Below are positions 50,922-60,037 of a DNA stretch of 64,000 nt, one piece after another. The first letter of the stretch is position 1, and every line of letters begins with the position of its first letter. The position numbers and the translations under genes are program-made. Origin of the DNA: Temperatibacter marinus (GTDB taxonomy: Bacteria > Pseudomonadota > Alphaproteobacteria > Sphingomonadales > Kordiimonadaceae); NCBI RefSeq assembly GCF_031598375.1, contig NZ_CP123872.1:186001-250000 (forward strand), read 5' to 3'. The notes beneath the pieces are model-generated. The model saw nothing but the letters and a program-made list of their open reading frames with translations. It was not told where the DNA came from and ran no database searches.

Positions 50922-52262
50922 TCACATATTCTTGGCGGCTAGGTCAGAAAAATCCTTCCGGCCATAAGCAAGAATGAATGCCGCTATAGGGCTAATAACC
51001 AAGGCGAGCAAAGCCATTGACTTTCCTATGGCCATATCGTCTTGAAAGAGGCCATCTGTGAACAACCCTATCAGTACTGGACCTAAGCCATATCCAAGAA
51101 GGTTTGCTGCTAAGACGGCAACAGCAGCGACCTGCCCCCTTAGGTGACTTGGGGTGATAATCTGTAGCCCGGCATAACAAACACCAATAGGCAAATTCAA
51201 GAATATGACTTGTGCACTAAGCATGAACCACATCAGCGAAATATTATCGGTCAGCGGAAAAATAAGTGACGGGATAAAGCTAAACAATAAAGCCAATAAA
51301 ATGACAAGGATCGGCGCGTCCTTCCGACCACGTTTCCATAATTTATCAGAGGCCCATCCCCCAAGAAATAAACCCAATACGCCACCAACCAAGGTAATCC
51401 CCCCAAAGGTTTTACCGACTGTGCCAGGATCAATCTCATGAATTCTTCCCATAAATATCGCCAGAAACACGATCACGCCAAAACTAATTGCTAGCATCAA
51501 TGAGGTGCCAATGATGATGGCATTATATGCCTTTGGTGCCTTTTTATACTGCTGTATCAAATCAGAAAAATTTAGTGTCTTCTTTGCTTTTTCTTGGACA
51601 GCGCCCTTTCGTAAAGGCTCTCTCAGTGCTGCCACCAAAAATGCGAGGAGGATCCCCGGCACCCCAACCATAAAGAATGCTTTTTGCCAGGCCTCTGCAA
51701 CACTGAAACCCATAAAAGAAATCTCAGGCAGAGTATGTGCTAGATCGATAACATGCCCTCCTAAGATAAAAGCAAGGCCAGACCCTACAGGCAAACCCAT
51801 TGAATAAACTGAGAGGGCCATGGATAATCTTTCACGTGGAAAGCTATCTGCTATCAAACTATTCGCTGCAGGTGCAAGCGTCGCTTCACCAACTCCCACG
51901 CCTATTCGGAATAAAAACAACTGCAAAAAGCTTTTAGAAAAAGCTGTTAAAGCTGTCATAATACTCCAGACGAACAATCCAAAAGCAATCAACCATTTCC
52001 GACTTTTTGTGTCAGCTATTTTTGCGAAAAACAACCCGAACGCCGCATAGAATAAAGCAAATGCATAGCCTGTAACCAATCCGAACTGGGTATCAGAAAT
52101 AGCGAATGTCTGTTTTACTTCATTTCCAAGCAACCCAAGAATTTGGCGGTCTATGAAAGAAAATGTATACACTACCAACAATAGCGCAACAGTATACCAA
52201 GCATATGAAGCTTTCGGATAGCCGGAGGATAAATTATCAGATTTCTTTGGTTCCATTGTCAT
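50922..52262 (-). CDS. MFS transporter, spinster-like branch
   Basis: 446 residues from ATG 52260-52262, which has AAGGA upstream; a longer form to 52316 would overlap the ligase gene by 31 bases. Twelve membrane helices; motif A (FFAKIADTKSRKW) and the TFSFIDRQILGLLGNEVKQTF start are typical of the spinster-like MFS group found with TonB receptors and acyl-CoA enzymes. It probably imports the compound brought across the outer membrane by the TonB receptor at the head of the operon. The ligand is unknown. Confidence 0.85.
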   Translation of the reverse strand: MTMEPKKSDNLSSGYPKASYAWYTVALLLVVYTFSFIDRQILGLLGNEVKQTFAISDTQFGLVTGYAFALFYAAFGLFFAKIADTKSRKWLIAFGLFVWSIMTALTAFSKSFLQLFLFRIGVGVGEATLAPAANSLIADSFPRERLSMALSVYSMGLPVGSGLAFILGGHVIDLAHTLPEISFMGFSVAEAWQKAFFMVGVPGILLAFLVAALREPLRKGAVQEKAKKTLNFSDLIQQYKKAPKAYNAIIIGTSLMLAISFGVIVFLAIFMGRIHEIDPGTVGKTFGGITLVGGVLGLFLGGWASDKLWKRGRKDAPILVILLALLFSFIPSLIFPLTDNISLMWFMLSAQVIFLNLPIGVCYAGLQIITPSHLRGQVAAVAVLAANLLGYGLGPVLIGLFTDGLFQDDMAIGKSMALLALVISPIAAFILAYGRKDFSDLAAKNM

Positions 52263-52285
52263 AAACTTCGCGTCCTTATGGCTTG

Positions 52286-53851
52286 TTAATTCACCATTTT
52301 CTCGTGATTTTTCCAATATGGCTCTCTGATTGTCACCTTTAAGACCTTGCCAGCAGAGGAGAGAGGAAATGCTTCTGTTCTATACTCAATAGACTTGGGG
52401 CATTTATATCCAGCAATTTTCTCTTTACAGAATTCTTGAAGCTCTTTTTCATCTACTTTTTGATCAGGAGACAGAATAACGATAGCATGCACTTGTTCAC
52501 CCCATTGTTCATTGGGTATGCCGATCACAACAACATCATTCACTGCTGGATGAAGGGATAGGATACTTTCAACCTCAGAAGAAAATACATTCTCTCCGCC
52601 AGTAATGATCATATCTTTCACACGGTCCACTAAGAAAAGATATCCGCCCTCATCTAGATAGCCAGCATCGCCTGTTTTAACATACCCATCTATCAAAGTT
52701 TCTTGTGTGATTTCCGGCTTATTCAAATAGCCTAACATGACGTTGGGCCCTGAAACTTCCACTTCTCCCACTTGTCCTACATGAGCCAATTGACCGTTCT
52801 CTAGCCGAATGCGCACATTGGTACAAAACGTTGCCCGTCCTGCAGACCGCATACGTGGGTTTCCAATCTCATGATCTGACGGCATTGAGACTGTCGCGAT
52901 AGGAGAAAGTTCCGTTTGCCCATAAGCCTGATATAGCTTGGTGTGCGGAAGACCTTCTATGGTCTTTAGGGCCACACTTTCTTGCATGGGCGATGCACCA
53001 TAAATAAGCTTTTTTAAACTGCTCAAGTCGGCTTGATGAAAATCAGTATGCTCAATCATCATTTTAATCATCGTTGGCACTAAAATCGTGAATGTAACAT
53101 TAGAATTCTGGATAGTATTTAAGACGGCAGCTGGGGTAAACGAGGGCACGAAGGTTTGAGCCGCACCAACAATTGTCGCCGCCATGCCAACGCCGCAGTC
53201 CGCCACATGAAACATCGGCGCTGCGTGCATAAAAATATCTGTGCTTTCAAGCTTTAGGTCCATGGCGATTGACATGCTACTGACAAAAAATCCATTATGA
53301 GACTGCATTACACCTTTAGGAAGCCCCGTCGTTCCTCCCGTATACATGATGTAAGCGACATCCTCTCCTCCTGTAGGGGTAGAGGGAATTGCCTCAAATT
53401 CTGACCATAATTTGATATAGGGCACAGCCCATTCTGGACACTCTTTTTGACCTATATGAATAAAATTTTTAATGTGTGGGCATTTATCTTTAAGAGCCCC
53501 AGCAATTTCAATAAAGGCATCATCAAAAACAAGTACTGTCGCATCACTATCTTCAAGTGCATACATATTCTCACTCAAAGACCACCGTATATTTAGCGGG
53601 ACACAAATTGCCCCTAGCCAAGCTGGAATATACAGAAATTCAAAATAACAATCTGAATTCAACCCAAGGAGAGCTATTTTATCATTCTTTTGTACGCCCA
53701 TGCGTCCCAGGCCTGCTGCTGCAGACGCGATACGGTCCTGAGTCTGTTGCCATGTTCTAGTTTCATGTTCACAGATTATTGCAGGTGAGTGCCCAAATGT
53801 TTGTGCATTTCTCTCAATAATGCGGCTAAGGCCAGTATATGTACTGTTCAC
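52286..53851 (-). CDS. Acyl-CoA ligase (AMP-forming, fatty-acid/aryl-CoA synthetase type)
   Basis: 521 residues. The adenylate-forming motifs are complete: YTGGTTGLPKG (P-loop), YGQTELSP, GYVKTGDAGYLDEGGYL, VDRVKDMIITGGENVFSSEVE, and the C-terminal catalytic Lys502 in SSAGKVLK. It activates a carboxylate to an acyl-CoA. The substrate (fatty, aryl or steroid side chain) cannot be predicted. It lies downstream of the TonB receptor with a hairpin between them, and 23 bases upstream of the MFS gene. Confidence 0.87.
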   Translation of the reverse strand: MNSTYTGLSRIIERNAQTFGHSPAIICEHETRTWQQTQDRIASAAAGLGRMGVQKNDKIALLGLNSDCYFEFLYIPAWLGAICVPLNIRWSLSENMYALEDSDATVLVFDDAFIEIAGALKDKCPHIKNFIHIGQKECPEWAVPYIKLWSEFEAIPSTPTGGEDVAYIMYTGGTTGLPKGVMQSHNGFFVSSMSIAMDLKLESTDIFMHAAPMFHVADCGVGMAATIVGAAQTFVPSFTPAAVLNTIQNSNVTFTILVPTMIKMMIEHTDFHQADLSSLKKLIYGASPMQESVALKTIEGLPHTKLYQAYGQTELSPIATVSMPSDHEIGNPRMRSAGRATFCTNVRIRLENGQLAHVGQVGEVEVSGPNVMLGYLNKPEITQETLIDGYVKTGDAGYLDEGGYLFLVDRVKDMIITGGENVFSSEVESILSLHPAVNDVVVIGIPNEQWGEQVHAIVILSPDQKVDEKELQEFCKEKIAGYKCPKSIEYRTEAFPLSSAGKVLKVTIREPYWKNHEKMVN

Positions 53852-53944
53852 TTTAAATATCCTATTGTCAGAACTTTTTTATGAATTGCACAACAAACTC
53901 TCAAAACTGAACAGAGATGTTGGTGATGGTATCAACGCTTAAAT

Positions 53945-53979
53945 GAAGGCCGGCAAATCTTTTTCACATGCCGACCTTC
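53945..53979 (-). terminator. Hairpin between the TonB receptor and the acyl-CoA ligase
   Basis: In the leftward direction GAAGGTCGGCA pairs with TGCCGGCCTTC (11 bp, one G-U) across a 13-base loop, followed by ATTTAAG. The short T-run suggests partial termination, so the ligase genes could be expressed below the receptor. Confidence 0.55.
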
Positions 53980-53984
53980 CTCAC

Positions 53985-56354
53985 TTAGAATTGAATTTTT
54001 GCCTGAAGCGTAATTGTGCGAGGCCGCATTACATTCGCTGTTCTAGACGGCGCTCCAAAACTTGAAAACGCAAGAGGCTGGTTAGCAGAATAGGTCACAA
54101 TTGTCTCATTCTTGAGGTTTTTACCAAGAAGGAAAATACTCCATCCGTCATCAACATTTTCGATGCCAATTCGTGCATCAATGAGTTGATTAGACGGCTG
54201 AATCATACCACTATCCTGTGTGGCAGCTGGGTTAAAGCCACTTGTATGATTGATGTCCGCAGAAAGACTAAATTCTAGAGAATCTGAAATCATATCTCTA
54301 TATTCTAAGCCAATATTTCCTTGGAATTTAGAATGGAATTGAGAGCGCAAACCTGAATAATCACATAACCCTGGGAAATCCCCTTCAGGGAGACCTTCTG
54401 GATTATCAAAAGAGCACTGTCCTGTGTGATAGTCCCCATATTTGAAATCATTATAGGCTGCTGCATAACGAGCTGTAATGGTTTCTGTCAGCGCAAGGCG
54501 GCCATCGACTTCAATCCCTTTTGAACTCGCGGTAGCCGCATTACCAACGTTAAATCCAAGTGTCCCATCATAAACTGACACTTGAAGATTTTCAAATGAC
54601 TGATCATAGATCGCAAAATTGAGTTCGGCACGGCCATCCCAAAATCCAACCTTACCGCCAATTTCGTAGTTTTCAGCTTTTTCCGCCTCAAAATCAAAGG
54701 ACTCTTCCATGGTATCATAATACCCTTGGTTATTCCCTCTAAAGTCAAAACCAGCTGATTTATACCCTATGGACCACGATGTATAAAGCAGCACATCATC
54801 GCTAGCATTCCATAATAATTTAACATCAGGACTAAACTTGCCCTCTGACAGCTCTCCGGCAACTTCATGTTCGATGACCTTAAAACCACCTGCATATACT
54901 AGATTGGCGATATTTCCAGCTGCTAGCTCTGACCCATCTGCATTTTGAACATCAAGCGTTCTTGCCCCTGTTTTTGATTCCTTCGTATAGCGACCACCAA
55001 CCATCAACTGCACAGAATCAGAAAGCGTCCATGTTCCTTGGGCAAATACTGACCAACTATCTGTCTCAGTAGACGCCTCTCTGTGAGCACGTGTATCTGC
55101 TAAGAAAGCTCTAGCGCCACCCAAGGCAACCAGTAGCGAATCTGCTGTCACATTGATGTTATCATAAAAATCCAAATCACTTGTTTGATAAAACCCACCA
55201 ATTACATAATCAAAATCTTCGCCCAACGGAGATTGGAAGCGAACTTCTTGGCTTAATTGATTATAGCGCTCATGCAGATCAAAACTAAAGATATCTACAC
55301 TGGTAAAGTCGCAATCACATAATTCATCACTGCGGCTGTCTACATAGCCAGTTGTCGCCGTGAAAGTCCCTGCCTCTGTAGAATAAACTGCATTTAAGAC
55401 ATAACTATTCACAGAGTTGGCATCATATTCCTCACCTGTACTCATGACGTAATTTAATTGGTTATCAATATTTTCGCCGCCTGGTAATCCATATATCCCT
55501 GTCAAAACACCCAAGATTTGATTAAACCGCAATCCTGATCCAGCAAAAGAGCCTGCTCGGGCAGGCTCTTGCCCAACACTTTCATAAGGTTTACCGTCGC
55601 TATCAAATTCGCTGTGCTCAACTTTTAGGCCCACCACTAGATCATCAGAAACATCCCATTCCAGCTTGCCGCGAATTGAAAATTCATCTTTATTTCCAAG
55701 ATCTTTATCTAAGAAATCATTATAAACATACCCACCTTCATCATTATACTTTACAGCCACACGTGCTCGCATCGTATCCGAAAGAGGCCCCGATAAAACT
55801 GCCGTAATAGCCTTAGAGCTGAATTCCATCTCATAATCGACAGCCACAAACCCTTCAACTTCGTCGGTTGGGGCAGCAGTCGTGATATTCAGCGCTCCTG
55901 CAATAGAATTTTTCCCAAATAAAATCGACTGTGGCCCCTTAAGCACTTCGACACGCTCTAAGTCATAAAAAGGTGCTTTTGACATCGGACCGCGACCAGT
56001 GTGAATGTTATCAACATACGTACCCACAGACTGCTCAAACCCTTGGTTTTGACCAGAATAAATCCCTCTCATTTGGATTGTATTAGCTGTACCCGCTTGA
56101 GTTATTTTGAAATTAGGCGTGTAGGATGACATTGAAACTAAATCTGTAATCCCCTTCTCTACCATCATTTTACTTGTGAGGGCAGATATTGAAATTGGAA
56201 CATCTTGAAGGCCTTGCTCACGCTTTTGAGCAGTAATAACAATTTCCTCAAGCATTATCAGATCATCGTCTTGAGCTGACACTGCTGAAGCTTGCATACA
56301 TAGCGCAACGCTCACTCCAGACATGAATAACATTTTCTTCCGCGAATTTAACAT
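53985..56354 (-). CDS. TonB-dependent receptor (alphaproteobacterial organic-nutrient type)
   Basis: 789 residues from ATG 56352-56354, with GGGAAG upstream; an earlier ATG (56381) has no ribosome site. Signal peptide 1-27 (ending AVSAQD), then the TonB-box/plug start EEIVITAQKREQGLQDVPISISAL, YVDNIHTGRGPM and ERVEVLKGPQSILFGKNSIAGALNITT, then a long barrel ending in TLQAKIQF with a terminal aromatic. This plug style is typical of sphingomonad-like and marine alphaproteobacterial receptors for organic nutrients. A Crp-type palindrome is centred 142 bases upstream of the start. Confidence 0.9.
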   Translation of the reverse strand: MLNSRKKMLFMSGVSVALCMQASAVSAQDDDLIMLEEIVITAQKREQGLQDVPISISALTSKMMVEKGITDLVSMSSYTPNFKITQAGTANTIQMRGIYSGQNQGFEQSVGTYVDNIHTGRGPMSKAPFYDLERVEVLKGPQSILFGKNSIAGALNITTAAPTDEVEGFVAVDYEMEFSSKAITAVLSGPLSDTMRARVAVKYNDEGGYVYNDFLDKDLGNKDEFSIRGKLEWDVSDDLVVGLKVEHSEFDSDGKPYESVGQEPARAGSFAGSGLRFNQILGVLTGIYGLPGGENIDNQLNYVMSTGEEYDANSVNSYVLNAVYSTEAGTFTATTGYVDSRSDELCDCDFTSVDIFSFDLHERYNQLSQEVRFQSPLGEDFDYVIGGFYQTSDLDFYDNINVTADSLLVALGGARAFLADTRAHREASTETDSWSVFAQGTWTLSDSVQLMVGGRYTKESKTGARTLDVQNADGSELAAGNIANLVYAGGFKVIEHEVAGELSEGKFSPDVKLLWNASDDVLLYTSWSIGYKSAGFDFRGNNQGYYDTMEESFDFEAEKAENYEIGGKVGFWDGRAELNFAIYDQSFENLQVSVYDGTLGFNVGNAATASSKGIEVDGRLALTETITARYAAAYNDFKYGDYHTGQCSFDNPEGLPEGDFPGLCDYSGLRSQFHSKFQGNIGLEYRDMISDSLEFSLSADINHTSGFNPAATQDSGMIQPSNQLIDARIGIENVDDGWSIFLLGKNLKNETIVTYSANQPLAFSSFGAPSRTANVMRPRTITLQAKIQF

Positions 56355-56488
56355 TTGAAATCTTCCCACTTTCCATTTCAAGATATATTTTCAAATCCAC
56401 CAGAAACCCCACTTTCTAGTTTCAGGATTGAAAAACCGTCCCCATAACAGCTTATTCTTAAAACGTATCACTGATCACCTCGCTCAAA

Positions 56489-56504
56489 AGTCAACAAGTT
56501 GACA
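56489..56504. promoter_or_regulatory. Crp/Fnr-type palindrome upstream of the TonB receptor
   Basis: AGTCAACAAGTTGACA fits TGTCA-N6-TGACA with one mismatch in the left arm. The centre is 142.5 bases from the TonB receptor start, the same distance as the site at 63059 from korA. It lies downstream of the Crp-type regulator gene. Confidence 0.6.
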
Positions 56505-56562
56505 GGGGCGCAGTAAATACAAGGAAGTTTAATAAAATTATTAAATATCAATGAGTTAGATT

Positions 56563-57288
56563 CTAATAATTATTGAATCTAGTTAAAATTTCGACATCCT
56601 TTACATAGAGATGTCCACCTTTTGTAAAAATAGCCCCTTCTTTTTTTAGAGTTGAGAGCAACTTATTTGTACTTTGTCTTGAGACACCAATCATTCCCCC
56701 TAAAAACTCTTGATCTGTTTTAAAGTTTATCTTTATCCCAAGATCTGTTTCGACGCCAAACACATCCATTAAAGAGAGCAATCGACCGGCTAATCTCGCT
56801 TTCGGAGACTTAACGGCATATTCTTCAACATTTGAGAGGACAAGGCGTAAATACCCACATAGAACACGTACAACTTCAAGAGAATAATCAGGTTCTCTCT
56901 CCAGAGCTGTTCTGGCAACTTTTCCTTGCATCACAAGTAACCTTGTTGGTCCAACAGTTACCATATCATGAGGACTTTTCTTACCATCAAAAACACCAAG
57001 CAACCCAATGGCATTTCCTGGCACAAGCAGGGTAACTACATTTGACTTACCCTCAGCGCTTACTGAACATATTTTTACGATGCCTTCCAATATATAATAA
57101 ATATTGTCGACAGGGTCATTTTGATGGACAAATTTGTGATCATTTTCCAGGTTCACTACATTACTATTTCTGAGTATCAACATTAAGCTTTTCTCAGGCA
57201 GACCGACAAAGGCGTTGTTTAAGGCGCGCATCCGTTTCTCTATTTCTACTTTTGTAGGAATAGAATTATTCATAATACTTTCCATCAT
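56563..57288 (-). CDS. Crp/Fnr family transcription regulator
   Basis: 241 residues. A cyclic-nucleotide-binding-fold sensor domain (about 45-150) is followed by a long dimer helix and a winged HTH (about 165-235). The recognition helix reads VSRQSTNKLLSTL with Arg204 and Gln205. In Crp the equivalent pair is Arg-Glu and the site is TGTGA; in CooA it is Arg-Gln and the site is TGTCA. This matches the TGTCA-type palindromes found nearby. There is no Cys cluster of the FNR kind at the N terminus. AAGGAG precedes the ATG pair. It is divergent from the FrdA-like gene and the shared intergenic region contains a perfect palindrome, implying autoregulation. Confidence 0.87.
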   Translation of the reverse strand: MMESIMNNSIPTKVEIEKRMRALNNAFVGLPEKSLMLILRNSNVVNLENDHKFVHQNDPVDNIYYILEGIVKICSVSAEGKSNVVTLLVPGNAIGLLGVFDGKKSPHDMVTVGPTRLLVMQGKVARTALEREPDYSLEVVRVLCGYLRLVLSNVEEYAVKSPKARLAGRLLSLMDVFGVETDLGIKINFKTDQEFLGGMIGVSRQSTNKLLSTLKKEGAIFTKGGHLYVKDVEILTRFNNY

Positions 57289-57333
57289 TTGATACTCCTT
57301 CTTAACTTAGTATACTTAATCTTAGTGTTGTTT

Positions 57334-57349
57334 TGTCAACTAATTGACA
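57334..57349. promoter_or_regulatory. Perfect Crp/Fnr-type palindrome between the regulator and the FrdA-like gene
   Basis: TGTCAACTAATTGACA is a perfect TGTCA-N6-TGACA dyad, centred 53 bases from the regulator start and 79 bases from the FrdA-like start. Its right half TTGACA, read toward the regulator gene, is also a good -35 with TATACT 19 bases on, so binding here could repress the regulator. Confidence 0.7.
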
Positions 57350-57420
57350 TATTTCCCAAAAAAACCACGCCACCTTATGAAAATATGAAAAGGGTCGATT
57401 TTACTTAAGGTAGGAAAACT

Positions 57421-59286
57421 ATGACACTTCAGAGACTGCATTATGATGTTATCGTTGTCGGTTCAGGCATGGCTGGCGCTGCAGCAGCTAATCAAGCGAT
57501 GAAAGAAGGCGCCCGCGTTTTGGTCGTCAGTAAAGACCCTCTGATTTGCTCAGATACAAAAATTTCTGAAGGTATTATTACTGTTAGAGAAAGTGGTTCA
57601 GAAAAAGACACCGTTGAAGAGCTTGCTAATAATATGCAAACTGGGGGAAGCGAGATAGGGGATACTAGCTTATCGCAAATCTTTGCTGAAAATTCTCAAG
57701 ACGCGCACAAATGGTTATCAGATAACGGCCTCAGATCTAGAACGGATCCCAAAACTGGGAAGCCCATTGCTCTGGGAGTTCCCATGGGTGGTCATAGTCT
57801 TCCAAGATCTGTAGATCACGAAAATGGAGGACTTGACCATGCGCAAGCATTGCTCCACGCGCTTATCGCTGAAGGAAAGATTGATACTATTGAGGATGCG
57901 TGGTTTCTCGATCTCTACATAAGCAACCAGAAGAATAAGTCTATCTGTGGAGGACTTCTCTATCATGCCACAAAAGGAACTTTTATTTCTATTGTCGCGC
58001 CTTCAGTCATCATTGCCTGTGGGGGATTAAGCACTCTTTATTATCCTCATACAGATACGATGCGCGGTAACACAGGCGATTCTTTTGCCCTTGCTGCCCG
58101 GGCCGGAGCTCAACTTGTGGATATGGAGCATATTCAATTTATTCCCTTTGCCATAGCAACACCAGGTTCTTATCAAGGTCTTGTCATCGGGGAACCTGTC
58201 ACCACAGGAATTTTAGGTGTCCTCAAAGATAAGGACGGTAATGAGATAGCAAACAATTTGATGACAATGACGAGAGCAGAAGCCAGTGCCATTATTGCCC
58301 AAGCTGTCGCCGCGGGGAAAGGTACAGAAAATGAGGGCTGTTACCTTGATCTAACTCCAAACATGATTGGTCAATCTGGGGCTCTCTTTAAACGAATTTA
58401 CTCTGAAAAATTCCCGACTGTCTTAAAAACGGTTAAAAAAGCCCTTGGCCCGAAGGCTGCACGGATTGCAGAAGCATGGGAGGTAAGTCCCTCTGCTCAT
58501 TATTGCATGGGGGGCATTAGGGTCACAAGCAGTACTGAAGTTTTAGACTCTGAACAAAAGGTTATCGAAGGTCTTTATGCAGCCGGTCAGGCTCTAGGTG
58601 GACTTCATGGGAGCAACCGGCTTGGCTCTACGTCCCTTTCAGAAGGAGCAATATTTGGTCAAATCTCAGGAAAGCGTGCTGCGCAACATCACCGCTCTTC
58701 TACTTCTAATGAGGATATCGATCAGCTTGAGAAAAAACATTATGATTTTTACTCCAGTAAATTAGGCCAACAGGGCGACACCGCTCCCATCCATGTTCAG
58801 CGTAACCTGCAAAGCCTTGCATGGACGGGCATTGGTCCTGCACGGGATAGTGCAAGCCTTAACAAGGTCCTTTCAGGACTAGAGACTGTCCGCGTATCAA
58901 ATGAAAACTCTTCAATTCCGACTGATCATGTATGGAACCAATCTTTCATAGATTATGTTGAAACTCGCAATCTCAGTCTGTGTGCAGAAGTGATTGCATC
59001 CTCTGCTCTCGTCAGGACTAAATCAACTGGCGCCCATGTAAGGTTAGATGAGGATTCGTTTCCCTCTGATCCTATGAATTATGCCGTGACTAGCTTTTAC
59101 CTTGACGGGAAAGTCTTCACGGCAAAGCTAGAGAGAGCTCTAAATCAAAGCGATTTCAAAGAAGCTCAAAGTCAATTGCACAATCAAAAAAGAGATCGAC
59201 ACTCACAGATTGCGCGGATGCCGCTTGAACAACAAGATCCTTTACTCTGCGATGTCTATAATAGCTTTTTAGGAGATGCACCATGA
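57421..59286 (+). CDS. FrdA/SdhA-like flavoprotein subunit, soluble
   Basis: 621 residues of the FAD_binding_2 fumarate reductase/succinate dehydrogenase flavoprotein type. FAD motif VVGSGMAGAAAA (12-23), GGHSLPR (123-129), MTRAEAS with R285, SPSAHYCMGGI (His360) and HGSNRLGSTSLSEG (396-409). The His that carries covalent FAD in SdhA/FrdA (SHT block) is absent; the region reads CSDTKISEG, so the flavin is probably non-covalent. It overlaps the Fe-S subunit gene by four bases. No membrane anchor genes (sdhC/D) are present, so electrons must leave by another carrier. The substrate could be succinate/fumarate or another dehydrogenated acid. Confidence 0.85.
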   Translation: MTLQRLHYDVIVVGSGMAGAAAANQAMKEGARVLVVSKDPLICSDTKISEGIITVRESGSEKDTVEELANNMQTGGSEIGDTSLSQIFAENSQDAHKWLSDNGLRSRTDPKTGKPIALGVPMGGHSLPRSVDHENGGLDHAQALLHALIAEGKIDTIEDAWFLDLYISNQKNKSICGGLLYHATKGTFISIVAPSVIIACGGLSTLYYPHTDTMRGNTGDSFALAARAGAQLVDMEHIQFIPFAIATPGSYQGLVIGEPVTTGILGVLKDKDGNEIANNLMTMTRAEASAIIAQAVAAGKGTENEGCYLDLTPNMIGQSGALFKRIYSEKFPTVLKTVKKALGPKAARIAEAWEVSPSAHYCMGGIRVTSSTEVLDSEQKVIEGLYAAGQALGGLHGSNRLGSTSLSEGAIFGQISGKRAAQHHRSSTSNEDIDQLEKKHYDFYSSKLGQQGDTAPIHVQRNLQSLAWTGIGPARDSASLNKVLSGLETVRVSNENSSIPTDHVWNQSFIDYVETRNLSLCAEVIASSALVRTKSTGAHVRLDEDSFPSDPMNYAVTSFYLDGKVFTAKLERALNQSDFKEAQSQLHNQKRDRHSQIARMPLEQQDPLLCDVYNSFLGDAP

Positions 59287-59978
59287 AGTTTACAATCACC
59301 AGAATAGATCCAAACAAGGATAGCCTTGACTATGAAGTTGATTTTTCTCCGCTTTCTCCAGATACAAAGCCGACGGCATTAGATGTCTTATTACAGGTTC
59401 AAGAAAACATATTCCCTGATCTCGCTTACCGGTATGGGTGTCGAAATGCCCTATGCGGTGTTTGCACCATCGAGGTTAACGGCAAACCCAAGTTAGCCTG
59501 CAAACATAAACTCCGAGAAAATGATCATATCACATCATTTTCGAGCTTGCCGACAATCCGCGATTTTGTCGTAAGACGGGATCTTGTCAACAAGCAGCTT
59601 CAGGGCCATCTTGAAAAAGACCAAGACAATGGCATAGTAAGCTCAGATCCAGCAGCAGTAGAAAAATTTGATTCTCTTAATCAATGTATAGAATGTTATG
59701 CTTGCTTGGATGGGTGTCCTCTCCATGAAAAAAATGAAGAAGGTGGTCATACAGAAGCGCTCCCTTATGGTAATCCGTATGCTTTCTTGAAAGCTCAGCA
59801 AGCCATTGTTGACCCTCAAGCCACATCCAAAAGCAAAGAGAAGGCACTTTCTTTTGCTACAGATCTAGGTCTCAATACCTGTATTGACTGTGACGGCTGC
59901 AAATGCGGCGTTGGAATTAATCTGATGCGTGAGGTGATTAATCCTTTGCTGGACGCTAAATCAGCTCAAGAAAAATAA
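59283..59978 (+). CDS. FrdB/SdhB-like iron-sulphur subunit
   Basis: 231 residues. An N-terminal plant-type [2Fe-2S] domain has C53, C58, C61 and C73 (YGCRNALCGVC, then LAC). The C-terminal ferredoxin-like part has C135-x2-C138-x2-C141-x3-C145-P and a late cluster C200-x2-C203-x2-C206-x-C208 (CIDCDGCKC). SdhB/FrdB normally complete their 4Fe and 3Fe clusters with differently spaced Cys, so the last group is atypical and may hold a different cluster. Coupled translation with the flavoprotein gene indicates a two-subunit enzyme. No membrane anchor subunit follows; a terminator does. Confidence 0.85.
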   Translation: MKFTITRIDPNKDSLDYEVDFSPLSPDTKPTALDVLLQVQENIFPDLAYRYGCRNALCGVCTIEVNGKPKLACKHKLRENDHITSFSSLPTIRDFVVRRDLVNKQLQGHLEKDQDNGIVSSDPAAVEKFDSLNQCIECYACLDGCPLHEKNEEGGHTEALPYGNPYAFLKAQQAIVDPQATSKSKEKALSFATDLGLNTCIDCDGCKCGVGINLMREVINPLLDAKSAQEK

Positions 59979-59990
59979 CATCATTTTTTC

Positions 59991-60035
59991 TAGGGGGCAT
60001 CGAGCACCAAACACAAGCCCCCTATATATTTTTTT
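59991..60035 (+). terminator. Terminator after the FrdAB-like operon
   Basis: TAGGGGGC (59991-59998) pairs perfectly with GCCCCCTA (60017-60024) across an 18-base loop, followed by a seven-T run (60029-60035). It also lies at the end of the convergent korB gene, where no T-run follows. Confidence 0.75.
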
Positions 60036-60037
60036 GT

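Noticed and set aside
57334-57349. The TGTCAA-N4-TTGACA palindrome explained only as two back-to-back -35 boxes
   Set aside because: Possible for this divergent gap, but the similar sites at 56489 and 63059 and the fit of the recognition-helix residues favour a regulator site; kept as an alternative to test.
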